NCBI GenBank assembly: GCA_907163375.1
Contig: CAJQUW010003146.1
Coordinates: 372,001 to 436,000, forward strand
Direction of reading: 5' to 3'
From: Prostheceraeus crozeri
Lineage: Eukaryota > Platyhelminthes > Polycladida > Euryleptidae
DNA length: 64,000 bases
The translations under genes and the position numbers were made by a program. The notes under the pieces are model-generated. The model worked only from the letters and a program-made list of their open reading frames with translations. It was not told the DNA's origin and did no database searches. This document shows positions 41,358-51,135 of the stretch, one piece after another; within the stretch, counting starts at the first letter, position 1, and every line of letters starts with the position of its first letter.

Positions 41358-41893
41358 TGGATTCGAAAAAATAATCCAATTTGTCGTAACGCGGTAGCTA
41401 CCTTACGTCCCGAAATGTACGAGCGAAAACAATACGATTCGAAGCTTGTACTACGAATGGACTTATTCTACAGGCAGACCTACCGGTCAACAAAAATGGT
41501 TGAGCATCACCAATATCGAATAACAGCAAATTCAAACTGCCACGTATCGACAACTAGCATTCATATAAATTACACCACAGATAGAATCATACTAATGCAG
41601 TCATACAAGATATCCATTACTACAACAACATAGATTCTTATATACATGTACATGCAATCAACCATTCGCTCAGAAATCTGTGCTCCAACACTGCTAACTC
41701 ACATATAGATATAAAAGTTCAACTCAATGTCCAACAGCGCCCGCGATGAAGCCACTCTACAGCGAGACTTCATTAAAATATCACAAAGACATTGAGTTAC
41801 CTTCAATTCGATCACGCAATAATGCTAATTAATGTATGAATATACATGTATACGAGACATGAATATCATATTTGTTTGACAGCAAAAGCAGCA
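41358..41893 (-). repeat. BEL/Pao LTR (5' LTR relative to the gene)
   Basis: About 536 bp, near-identical to 35,994-36,523. Confidence 0.9.
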
Positions 41894-42347
41894 TAGCGAA
41901 GTAATAGCATAGCTGTCACTGTCTTGATGTCAACTTTCTCCGTCAAACAAAAGTACAGAGACACTGCTGCATGCAAAGCTTGTAATAGTTGAGGGAATGA
42001 ACCAAAGTACAGTAAGTATATACGGGAAGTGGAATCAATGGTTGATTTGTGGCGACCATAGAAATTAACAATACCATACTATCATCCACTTCTATGGTGG
42101 CGACAGCTATGATATTACTTTTTCGCCAGCTCTTGTAAGCAGTTTTATTTGATATCGCAATTGACAACAGAATAGTATTGAAATATTGAATGGAAAGACT
42201 GAATAGCTATGCCAAAACTATGAAGTAGTGAAAAATTACATAGTTATCCGTAGACATCTGGAAGACAAAAACATGAGATGAAGATCCATTTCTATGGTTA
42301 AAATGCTAGATTTGATTTGGCATATAAATTAATTGATTATTAAGGTA
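41894..42347. other. Gap between BEL/Pao and Tc1 elements
   Basis: 454 bp, AT-rich. I see no gene or clear repeat. Confidence 0.4.
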
Positions 42348-43772
42348 CAGTAGCGCTCAGCAAGTTTGCATCAAGCCTGAAATTTGCAGTTAATGTACGT
42401 ATATCCCTTTGAAATCAAAATCAAAGTAGAAGCTCAAAGTGGTAAGAAAGAATTTATTGAAACTTGCAATAGAACAGGTAATTAAGATAGAAAACACTCA
42501 AAGTCACTAATATTTCGTATGCCCACCATGGCTTTCGATTACCGAGGCTACTCTCCTTGGCATACTCTCCACCAAATGTTTGCACATTGCCTGGACCTCT
42601 TCATCTCGATTCCAGATCCGCACGAAGGACGAGGTTATGTCACTGCGAGATGTAGTTTTACAGTTTTTTAGTCTGTACTTGACAATTCCCCACAAATTCT
42701 CAATCGGGTTGAGATCGGGAGATTGGGCCGGCCAGGTCATGATGTTCAAGTCCAGTTGTTCAATACAGGCCTTGGTTCTTCTTGAGGTATGACATGGCGC
42801 GTTGTCTTGTTGAAACACACCAGAGCCATCTGGAAACCATTCCAACATTTGCTGGCGGACTCTTCCTTCGATGACATGCTTGATGTAGTAGGTGCTGTCC
42901 ATATTGCCTTCGACGACGTGCATTCTACCGGTCCCATACCAGGAGAAACACGACTAGAACATGACACTCATGGGAAACTTTTTCGTCAGCTGGAAATGTT
43001 CGTCTGTAAGCGGATGACCGTCAATAACGCGACCGTACCGGCATTTTCCATTGCCTGCGTAGACCATGGTCTCGTCGCTCCAGACAACCTTCTTCCAGTC
43101 CTCCATCGTCCATTCGCGATGTTCAAAGGTCCACTTCAGTCGAGCTTCCTTGTGCTTTTCGGTCAGGAATGGTCGTTTCGCCGGCGATCAAGTTTTACAG
43201 CCCGCCTCGATCAAGGCCCTCTTCATTGTTGAGAGGCTGACGTCTTCACCTTTAGCTCCAAGTTCTGTCTTTATGTCTTGGGCTGTGGCTTTCGGGCTTT
43301 TCACACACGACTGGCGAATATGACGGAGGTCGCGGTCCTCGAAAATTTTGTTGTGTCCGCCACAGTTCTCGTAGCTTGTCGTGAAATCGCCAGTCTCTCG
43401 GTATTGCTTAAGGACACGTTGGACAGTCGATTGATTTGTTCCGACAGCCTCGGCGATTTCTCTCTGGGTTTTTGAAGTATGGTCAGCCAAGATAATTATT
43501 TGCGCACGTCGTTGGTTTCTGTCAGTCATCTTCTACTCGTGATAGAGTCACAAACTGATCGTATTCATACAGACTCATGGTATGCGATCGATCATTCATA
43601 AATTTAAATTTAAATTTTTTTATATCTGTAGATATCTATGCATCTCACGGAACGCAATGCACTAGAGCAATATGATGCTGACGGCTGACTGACGATAAAA
43701 TGAGCAGCTGAAGAGATGGTAGGAGTCATAGCTATATTTTGATGCTTGATGCAAACTTGCTGAGCGCTGCTG
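42348..43772 (-). mobile_element. Tc1-like element with 29-bp terminal repeats
   Basis: CAGTAGCGCTCAGCAAGTTT... at 42,348 is mirrored at 43,744-43,772 with one or two differences. TA lies on both sides. It contains a broken transposase on the - strand. Confidence 0.93.
42507..43529 (-). pseudogene. Tc1-like transposase, frame broken
   Basis: The N-terminal part (43,529-43,188) has the paired-type HTH (TQREIAEAVGTNQSTVQRVL). The middle holds the first catalytic Asp (VVWSDETM) in another frame. The C-terminal part (42,923-42,507) has FQQDNAPCHTS and SPDLNPIENLWG, the second and third catalytic residues. A stop lies just before the second part. Confidence 0.9.
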
Positions 43773-45304
43773 TACTTAATAGACGACTACAGATCACTCT
43801 ATACGATTAAAGGAGGAGACTTATGATTGCATTAATGTACTGTATATGAACGTGTTTACAAACTTTTGCCCACTGAACATCTGAAAATCTTTGTATCGAA
43901 TCTAGAAATACTTCATTTTCTTATTGATAACCAGTTGTGCATACACTCATTGATCAGGTTTACAGTTCCATTCATGAATGGATGTTGGAAATACGATGGA
44001 CCTTACCTACATTATATGCTATTTTAGTCCTAATTTTTCATCTGATTATGAAAGCATCCTATGTGAAATTTGATAATTTTTTATTGACATCCCAACATCT
44101 CATTTTTTTTAATATCAGAGTATTCCCTTGTATTTCCTTCTATGATCAATAGCAGTATTTGATGATCCGTGTTGAGATAACTTATGAAGAAATAGTCAAA
44201 TTCTGAAATGTTGTCACTAAATTATTGATGTATCACGTAAATGACTGTTTTTGTTAGTGATGAAAATAATGAAAAATGATGAATGACGCTCCAGCCTTAA
44301 GCTGCAAGTACTTTGCATTAATTGCATTCGAATATATTGAGCAATTAATACAATAGTTCCTCGGCTTCCGGCAAATCACTGAAAAGTAAAATCATATTCA
44401 CAACAGAAAAAGGAAAGCAACACAAAACATTCAGATGCAGATGAAAGCATTTGGGACGCAGCTTTGATTTCATCGGTTGGAACATCATAGGATGCATCAA
44501 TTCAGAAAAGGCCTTCAACCGAAATTTGTATTATAAAGCTATATAGAATGAACCACAAAACGTTTCACTTTTGGTTTGATCACTTGTGCCAATTAAGTTT
44601 CGAGTGCTGTTCATTGAAGTTTATGTCCAGACGTTGAGAATAATTATCAATTAATTCCACCGTACATGTTCATCTGACATCGGTATTAAGCATTTCAAAG
44701 TGCAGTATAGACTACTGAATACTGATTGCCTCATACTGCTTCACGATGTTGACAAAAGTGCACATATATAGGGCTGATCAAAAGTAACTTTCTAATGCAA
44801 TATTTTCATTATTCCTACTCCAAGAAAGTAATAAACATGAATAAACACTTTGGAATGAACCGTGATAGTGAAAAAAGGACTTTTGCACAAGGTCTTTTGC
44901 ACCATCGGAGGTTCCACTAAATTCAGGTTTGTTCTCATTTTCAACTGAGGAAGCAACTCACTGTCTGTCCTATCCCTCCGTCCCCCATCCCTCTCTTACC
45001 TATTCCTGAATTGGAATTGCCTACCTTTCCCTTACGCAGGTTGGTGATTCTCTACAAGAGAGAACTTTTGGTTTGGACACTTAATAAGTATATGTAGTCA
45101 CTTCTTGTGGCATGTCCAAGTTGATGAATTTTTGTCATGATTCTCGAAAGATTCCCACCAAAGGCAGAAATTCTTCAAAGTCAATGAAAACTTGTACACC
45201 TTTTCCAAATCAATAAGCTTAATTCTCAAATCATCTGCAGGCATCTAATTTCAATAGAATTCTCATTTCAATAGTATTACGATTCTCAGTTCAATAGGAA
45301 CATT
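43773..45304. other. 1.5-kb stretch without genes
   Basis: AT-rich sequence with only short random ORFs. I see no repeat family or RNA gene in it. It may be the ancestral host locus. Confidence 0.4.
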
Positions 45305-45769
45305 AGTAGTTAATACTGTGAACGCAAAAAAGTGAGGATTTAAACGAGGATGCGAACATGGCGTTCCAAACATGTAAATATGAACATTTGAATTCGAACC
45401 GCGTTCTGATCATGTGAATAGGAACCGCGTTCCGATTGGGATTTGAATTTGAGTTCATGTTTCGAGGTTTGGTACAATCTATTGTGTACTGAGGTTGTAA
45501 CAGCCTGTTCCGAGATTGAATTAAAGTGAGTGAATTAGAACAGGGATGCGAACATTTATTTCGGAACTTGAATAGATAGTTGTTTGTTTTGAGACTGCTT
45601 GCTCAAATGCGACAATTGTGACCATTGTGACTATGATGACAATTTTATTTATTTTCATAATGCGTTTACAGATCAGAAATTATGTTATGAATGTTCTATT
45701 ATTTGCTAATCAGAATCCCATTTACAGAATTTGTGAAATAAAAACAAGAGGTTTACAATGTAAGTGTAA

Positions 45770-46063
45770 TTAACCATAAAAAATGAAAGAAGGTAAGTCA
45801 CGTCCCTCGGGGGACTCCGTTAACTTCAAGAAGTCCTCGGCCCATTCGAGGAATGTTGCATTGTTTGTGAACTCGTGTTCACACTCGTGTATAGGACACT
45901 TCGCCGACAGTCCTTTTCTCCTTTGGAGTGCTGTCACTGTTAGAGTCTTCCAGAGTTCCACCTTGCATCCGCAACACAAATTAACCTTCGCATCCAACGC
46001 TCCACCCATAATTACTTGGCTTTCATTGTGGCAACAGAACAGTTGTTTCTGGGTACTCATCAT
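45770..46063 (-). CDS. Small Cys/His-rich protein of E3
   Basis: 97 residues, no family recognised. The Cys pattern (FCCHNES, LCCGCKVELW, KCPIHECEHEF) suggests a zinc-binding fold. The gene starts with two adjacent ATGs (MMSTQKQ) and is fired from the divergent promoter at 46,100-46,262. It may be an early regulatory protein, judged only from its promoter position. Confidence 0.5.
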   Translation of the reverse strand: MMSTQKQLFCCHNESQVIMGGALDAKVNLCCGCKVELWKTLTVTALQRRKGLSAKCPIHECEHEFTNNATFLEWAEDFLKLTESPEGRDLPSFIFYG

Positions 46064-46101
46064 GAAGTAGATTCGTAATAGATTCTTAATGTCTACTCAA
46101 G

Positions 46102-46262
46102 TCACGAGGATTAGAACTTGCTTAATTGGAACATTGACATCTTTATATATCCCTTTAGGGAAAATCGGAACCTCTCTGATTGGCTGTTGGGAATTCCTTT
46201 GTTTAAAAAGTATATAAGTCCTAGCTGTGTACCAATTCTCATCAAAGGTTCTAATCCTCAAG
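46102..46262. promoter_or_regulatory. Divergent promoter with mirrored TATA boxes and GTTCTAATCCTC leaders
   Basis: On -, ATATATAA is at 46,143-46,150 and GTTCTAATCCTC at about 46,105-46,116. On +, TATATAAG is at 46,211-46,218 and GTTCTAATCCTC at 46,248-46,259. The motif sits about 30-40 nt downstream of each TATA box. A related TATAATCCTCATC follows the TATA box of PolB (51,088). Confidence 0.7.
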
Positions 46263-46300
46263 TACCATATTGAAAGTTATCTCTTATAATTACGCTAACC

Positions 46301-46696
46301 ATGCATAGTATCACTACACCTCCCGCTTCTCCAGCTCAAGTTGAAAGGATCGAATCGGAACAGGTATTCGGAACAGGACCCGTAACTCCTCCGGAGTCAT
46401 CCGAAGATGAGGATTGCATGGTACAGAGTAGTGTGATCGAAACACCGCTGGAGGCCATGATAACGGTGAAGACACGCTGTGGAAGAGATGTTCGGAATGC
46501 GCCCAGGAGGATCCACACGAAGCGAATATGTGTGCGTATGGAACCCGATGAGAAAAATCTCACAACTGCGCTGGAGTTCAGCATTATAGATCCACCAACG
46601 CCACGCCGCTGCTCTGGTGCCCCCAAGAAAACAAGAGTGTGTGTTCGTGTTGACTTAAAAAAACTCATTCCTTTTCCCAATATCAACAACATGTAA
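46301..46696 (+). CDS. Small Cys/Arg-containing protein of E3
   Basis: 131 residues from a clean ATG, no family recognised. The N-terminal third is Pro/Ser/Glu-rich and acidic (TPPESSEDED). The rest is basic, with two similar short blocks (KRICVRMEPDEKNL and TRVCVRVDLKKLI), so an internal duplication is possible. It is driven by the divergent promoter shared with 45,770. Confidence 0.5.
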   Translation: MHSITTPPASPAQVERIESEQVFGTGPVTPPESSEDEDCMVQSSVIETPLEAMITVKTRCGRDVRNAPRRIHTKRICVRMEPDEKNLTTALEFSIIDPPTPRRCSGAPKKTRVCVRVDLKKLIPFPNINNM

Positions 46697-47380
46697 CTTT
46701 TTATCTTAAATATGACTATACATAAATGAACAATCTTGTTTTGTAATTTCACAAATTGAATTCCTGTTAAGGTTCGAATGGGAACTGGGGATATATTCAT
46801 TTCTGAAAGTTATCAACAGGTATCTGTGTGTTTAATGTTTCTAAGTCTAATATTTCAAATGCTTGTACCACTTCAGGATGATATCATAAACATTGCATAC
46901 AATACATCATTGGTTAGAGAATTAAAAGAGCTTTCGAATGATATAAGGCATGTACCCATTCGATGAAAAAATCTCTGTTGTATGCAAGTGTATGCACGAA
47001 GTAAATTAATGATTTCAAATTTCAAAGTTTCTCAACTAAATTTTATCTATCTTTCAAAGGTCTATAGCTGGTCTGGATGGTGTCATACATGTTGCATACA
47101 ATACATTGTTGGAAAGAGAATGAAAAGAGCTTTCAAATGATGTACGGTATGTACTGATTTGATGAAAAAATCCCTGTTGTATGCAACTGTATGCAATTGT
47201 GCAACAAGAAAAAATTCGAAGTTTTTATCATAAAATGACCAAGTTTTTAAATTTCTAGGAATTTTCAAAGTTAAAGTTTGAATCTCAAAATCAGTAACAT
47301 GCATAACTGTTTGATCACTGACCTTTGACCTAACATTTGACCTAACCTTTGACCTGACCTTTATACACTTCATACACGCC
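46697..47380 (+). repeat. Tandem direct repeat of about 196 bp plus TTGACCT repeats
   Basis: The block around 46,890-47,000 recurs at about 47,086-47,200 (GCATACAATACAT, AAAAGAGCTTTC, GATGAAAAAATC in order). From 47,315 to 47,362, TTGACCTAAC-like decamers repeat four times. No gene is supported. Confidence 0.7.
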
Positions 47381-47493
47381 GGGGGGGGGGGGGACTCAAA
47401 ATTTCTCGGGCGCTTCGCGCCCTCGAAATTTTTCGGATTATAGGGTAAATAAATTTTCAATAGCGCTTCGCGCACTCGAAAATTTATTTACCC
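47381..47493. repeat. 13-G run followed by two large hairpins
   Basis: G13 is at 47,381-47,393. Hairpin 1 spans 47,398-47,432 (AAAATTTC, then GGGCGC-TTC-GCGCCC, then GAAATTTT). Hairpin 2 spans 47,443-47,493, with 16-bp perfect arms and an inner GCGC-TTC-GCGC. The two share the same core design. Confidence 0.8.
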
Positions 47494-47526
47494 ATGAGGT
47501 CCGGGTGCCATAGCTACCTTTTTTTG

Positions 47527-47650
47527 TTTCCTAACCCTAACCTAACCCTAACCGAACCCTAATCTAACCCTAACCCTAACCCTAGCCCTAACCTTCACCC
47601 TAACCTTAACCCTAACCCTAATCCTAACCTTAACCCTATCCCTAACCTAT
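47527..47650. repeat. Degenerate CCCTAA telomere-type array
   Basis: About 20 units of CCCTAA or close variants in tandem, 34 bp after the hairpins. It is an internal array, since E3 genes lie on both sides. Confidence 0.85.
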
Positions 47651-48107
47651 TATTTGAACTTTGGCGCGGATTTAAAATTTTGAAATTTGGCGCGAAATTT
47701 TAAATTTAGATATTCCAGATTTTAATATTTCCTCCAAGAGTTTAAGTCAATATTTTGGCGCGAAAATTAAACTTTAGAAATTGACATGCAATTCGAATAT
47801 CTTAAAATATTGACTTCAAACATGTTACCATGTATATATTTACAAATTGAATAATTAATTTGCATGTAATAATGTTCAAACACTGAATTCATTTGAATTA
47901 ACTTGCTTGTGTTTATAATAGATACATATAGCAGATTTTATATTATTTACAAAAGTCATATTCATAGCATTTGATTGCCATTCCATTCTAATGGATAAAA
48001 TGAGCCAGCTGATTATTATTTTGTTTGAAATTGTCAAGTTTGTTTTGCTGTACCAAGTTGATGACATGATGTCGTCAAGTCTTTGTTCATGGTTCCTTTG
48101 TTGAATT
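47651..48107. other. AT-rich gap upstream of the seven-exon gene
   Basis: No gene seen. Several TTTGGCGCG(A/G) repeats occur at 47,660-47,765. Confidence 0.4.
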
Positions 48108-48826
48108 TATATATAAAGAATTTGTAGAGCTCCGTTCTTCACTCAGTTTTGAATTATTTGGTGTTCATACAAGACCTCGTTCTCCGCTTCTCCATTTCGT
48201 CGATTTACAATTAAATTTCTGAAGTGAGTTAGATCATTTAGTATTTACTACTTTCTAAGTTTGGGAAATAGGTACATTACTAACTTCTTATAACCAAATA
48301 GTTTAAAATACATGGTTGACTTTTAGGATAGGAAACAACACAATGTTATATTGTTAATCACAAATCTTTACTTCGTTTTTATTATAGCATATGAAATGCA
48401 CATGAATCAAGCGATCTTGATTGATGTAGTGTTTGAATTTAAATGAACATCGCAAGATTTCGTTTCTAAATAATAAGACACTTACACATTAATTTCATTT
48501 TCAATCAGCTGTTCTTTTAATTAAAATACTCTTAATCAATCTCTACACTTTCGTTTTTTTGCAAAGTCAGTTTCGTTTCAATGTTTTTTTTCGAAATTAA
48601 ATAACACTTACTCAGCTGATTCCAAACTTGATGTTTCTATATCAAAAACACCTCTTAAAAATTGATTTAACGTTTCGAATCTCGGTTTCTGTTTCATCTT
48701 AATATTTTTCTAATTGAGATTATTAAACTTTTTAATATTACTTTTTTAAGTTTGGAAAATAGATTCATAAATGAGTTCTAATCTACAGAGAGATAAGAAT
48801 ATAACAAACGATTATTTCCTTTGTAG
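48108..48826 (+). promoter_or_regulatory. Promoter and 5'UTR intron of the E3 seven-exon gene
   Basis: TATATATAAA at 48,108-48,117, TTCTTCACTCA about 25 nt later, donor GAA|GTGAGT at 223/224 (48,223/48,224), acceptor TTTGTAG ending 48,826, and ATG three bases on. This repeats the layout of E2 promoter 2. Confidence 0.65.
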
Positions 48827-48828
48827 AA

Positions 48829-50931
48829 ATGGTTCGAACGTCAAGCATTTCCCGACAGAGACTTATTTTTCATTATTGCAGTACTTGCAATTTGCCGGTT
48901 CGCCACGCTGGCAAAAGCAGTCATAAGGATTGCTCTTTTAAGGAGGATGGTACATAGCTGTATTGCCTTACATGTAAGGCATATCTAGAGAGCACTGAGA
49001 AGGCGAACAGTGAGGAAGATAAGGCGTTTATTCAAGCCCATACTGCCTGTGCACTTGGATATGGACGCAAAGGTATCAATTTGACCTCGACCGCAGAGAA
49101 GCGGAAATTGGAAAGATTGTTTGCCAAGGAGGACAGGCCGGCGACAGGGGTTTTGAGCCAATGTGATGAGGTATCGAAAACTTCTAAACCTCCAAAAAAG
49201 GCGCGATCCATCAAAGTAAAGTCGCGAAAATTCATTGATAGTGACACGTCACTATCTGATTATGAAGTGAGTACTGTTAAATGGTTATTTTAAATTAGGT
49301 TTTTAAATGAAACAATGATGAATGTCACCTACGATTCTAGTGCAAGTATGCATGTAGTAAACATATCTTCTTAGCATTTCAGAGTTCAGAACCTCCAACG
49401 AAGAGTGCCAAGGTACTTTTAAAGAAATTGCCTACAGCAAGAGATGTAAGTATTTTACAGTCAAAATGTTTATGATTTTAAATATGTTTTACTACTAAAC
49501 TCTTTCTTTCAGCATTTCAACAGTCTACCACCTGTTCCGAAATTGACTATGGTGGAGAAAAAAGTAAATCCACATCCCGTAAGTATTATTTACAAGGTCT
49601 ATACGTGTATAACTAGAAATTTTAAAACATTGTTAACTTTTCAGCTGTTCCAAAGTCTGCCCCTATTCCCAAGTTGAGAACGGTGGAAAATAATGGATGC
49701 CAGAGACCTGTAAGTATGATTGTTCCAGTCTACACTCACGGAAATCTATCATGCCTTAATAATCACTCTCTAATCATTTGTCTTTCTTCCTATTGCAGGC
49801 AATTCGATCTTTATCACTGAAAAAGACTCGAGATCGCAGTGTCCTCTCAACGCCACCTACCTCAACGTCCATGGAGGACAATGAGGAAAAGCCCTACAGC
49901 ATCCGCGAGTCCTCATCAGATGAGTCCTCTTCGGATGAGTCCTCTTCGTCAGTGACATCATCGCCAACTTCTTTTGATGATGACAGTGATGATGGTAGAA
50001 TTGCTAAGGTAAGTACAATATTAGGAATGAATATGAAAGCAGATAATTGAAATGTAAAAAGATTGTAACAGTTAAATTTTGATTTTAGAATAGTTCATAC
50101 AACGTTGCGGTGGAAGATGGATCTGATCATGAGATCGTCATGACTCCTAAGGTAAGATAGCTTTCAAACACTAGAAAACATGTTTGCATTATTTAAATAT
50201 TATTATATTGTTAATTCTACAAACATCATTAACTTCTTTCCCATATAATGATGCATGGATAATACAAATATTTTCTATTCTCATTACAGGATGCAGCGGT
50301 CTGCGCATCACAGGAGGAAGAATCCTTCTCCAACATTCGATCGTCTCCAACCTGCAGCGTCCGCTTCCCCTTCACTCCTATACTGGAGTATAGGGGTGCA
50401 TCACCACCGCCCACAGCACAACCACCTACCCCGGGGACTGCTCCTCCTACGACTTCCCACGATCCTACTCCTCCTACTACACCATCACCTACGACTTCCC
50501 ATGATCCTACTCCTCCTGCTCCCCCTACGATCTCCAATACTACTGTCCACGCTCCTGCGCCTGCTGCTTCCATCATGCTGCGAACCAAGGAATATAATGT
50601 TGATTTAGATGAATTTATTGACAAGAGTGAGTTGAGGCGTTGTGAGGAGCGACTGCGACTCGCTGAGGAAAGGGAAGCGAAGTTAAGGAACAAGAATCGG
50701 GATTTAATCCAATCTGTCCGAAATTTGACGCAGTCAAGCTTGCATATGGCATCGCTGCTTTCAAGAGGTAACAAGCCTTTTGAAAAAGAGACATTAATGC
50801 ATATTGAGTTAGCAAATTCGAACATTGAAAAGGTGAGGCTGACTCACATGGAAGACAGGGGTGCTTGCTCTGCACAGTGTCAGCACATCAAGATGTGTCA
50901 CAGTGGCATTGTAAAGTGTATAAAAATGTAA
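48829..50931 (+). pseudogene. Seven-exon Cys-rich, Ser/acidic, Pro-rich, coiled-coil gene of E3
   Basis: Exons 48,829-49,266, 49,383-49,445, 49,513-49,578, 49,645-49,709, 49,799-50,008, 50,089-50,151 and 50,290-50,931 have good GT-AG borders, mostly phase 0. The N-terminus has a Cys/His cluster (HYCSTCNLPV, LYCLTCKAYL) like the E2 gene at 19,277. Exon 5 is Ser/acidic (SSSDESSSDESSSS), and exon 7 has proline runs and then a coiled coil (RRCEERLRLAEEREAKLR). Breaks: TAG at 48,955-48,957 and exon 4 one base short of frame. Exons 3 and 4 look like duplicates, and skipping exon 4 keeps the frame. Function unknown. Confidence 0.65.
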
Positions 50932-51065
50932 TGTACTTTACTTTTTTCTTTTGGAAAATGAAAATTGTTGTAAATGCTGAATTTTTTCCTTTACATCATC
51001 GGTGATACTACATCTATCTCAAAAGTGAAGAGATCGGAACAAATTCTATTGGGTGGTAATAGCTC

Positions 51066-51121
51066 TGACGTCATAGAATGATGAAAATATATAAGGACTA
51101 TCAAAAATTATAATCCTCATC
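51066..51121 (+). promoter_or_regulatory. Promoter of the E3 polymerase gene
   Basis: TGACGTCA (CRE palindrome, 51,066-51,073), TATATAA (51,088-51,094) and the leader motif TATAATCCTCATC (51,109-51,121) lie within 70 bp of the ATG at 51,136. Confidence 0.65.
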
Positions 51122-51135
51122 ATTTGCTATTAAGA

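Larger units (their letters stand above)
35994..41893 (-). mobile_element. BEL/Pao LTR retrotransposon
   Basis: Two almost identical LTRs (TG...CA when read on the - strand) flank a Gag-Pol region on the - strand. The left LTR starts in a TA run next to the mariner end. I see no matching 5-bp target duplication. Recent insertion is suggested by LTR similarity, yet the coding region has several breaks. Confidence 0.9.

Noticed and set aside
47083-47475. 130-residue ORF across the G13 run
   Set aside because: Made of tandem repeats and hairpins; no coding character.
47527-47650. Chromosome end
   Set aside because: The CCCTAA array is degenerate and is flanked on both sides by E3 genes, so it is interstitial.
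50229-50825. 198-residue antisense ORF with Gly/Val-rich stretch
   Set aside because: Mirror of the proline-rich exon 7 of the seven-exon gene.
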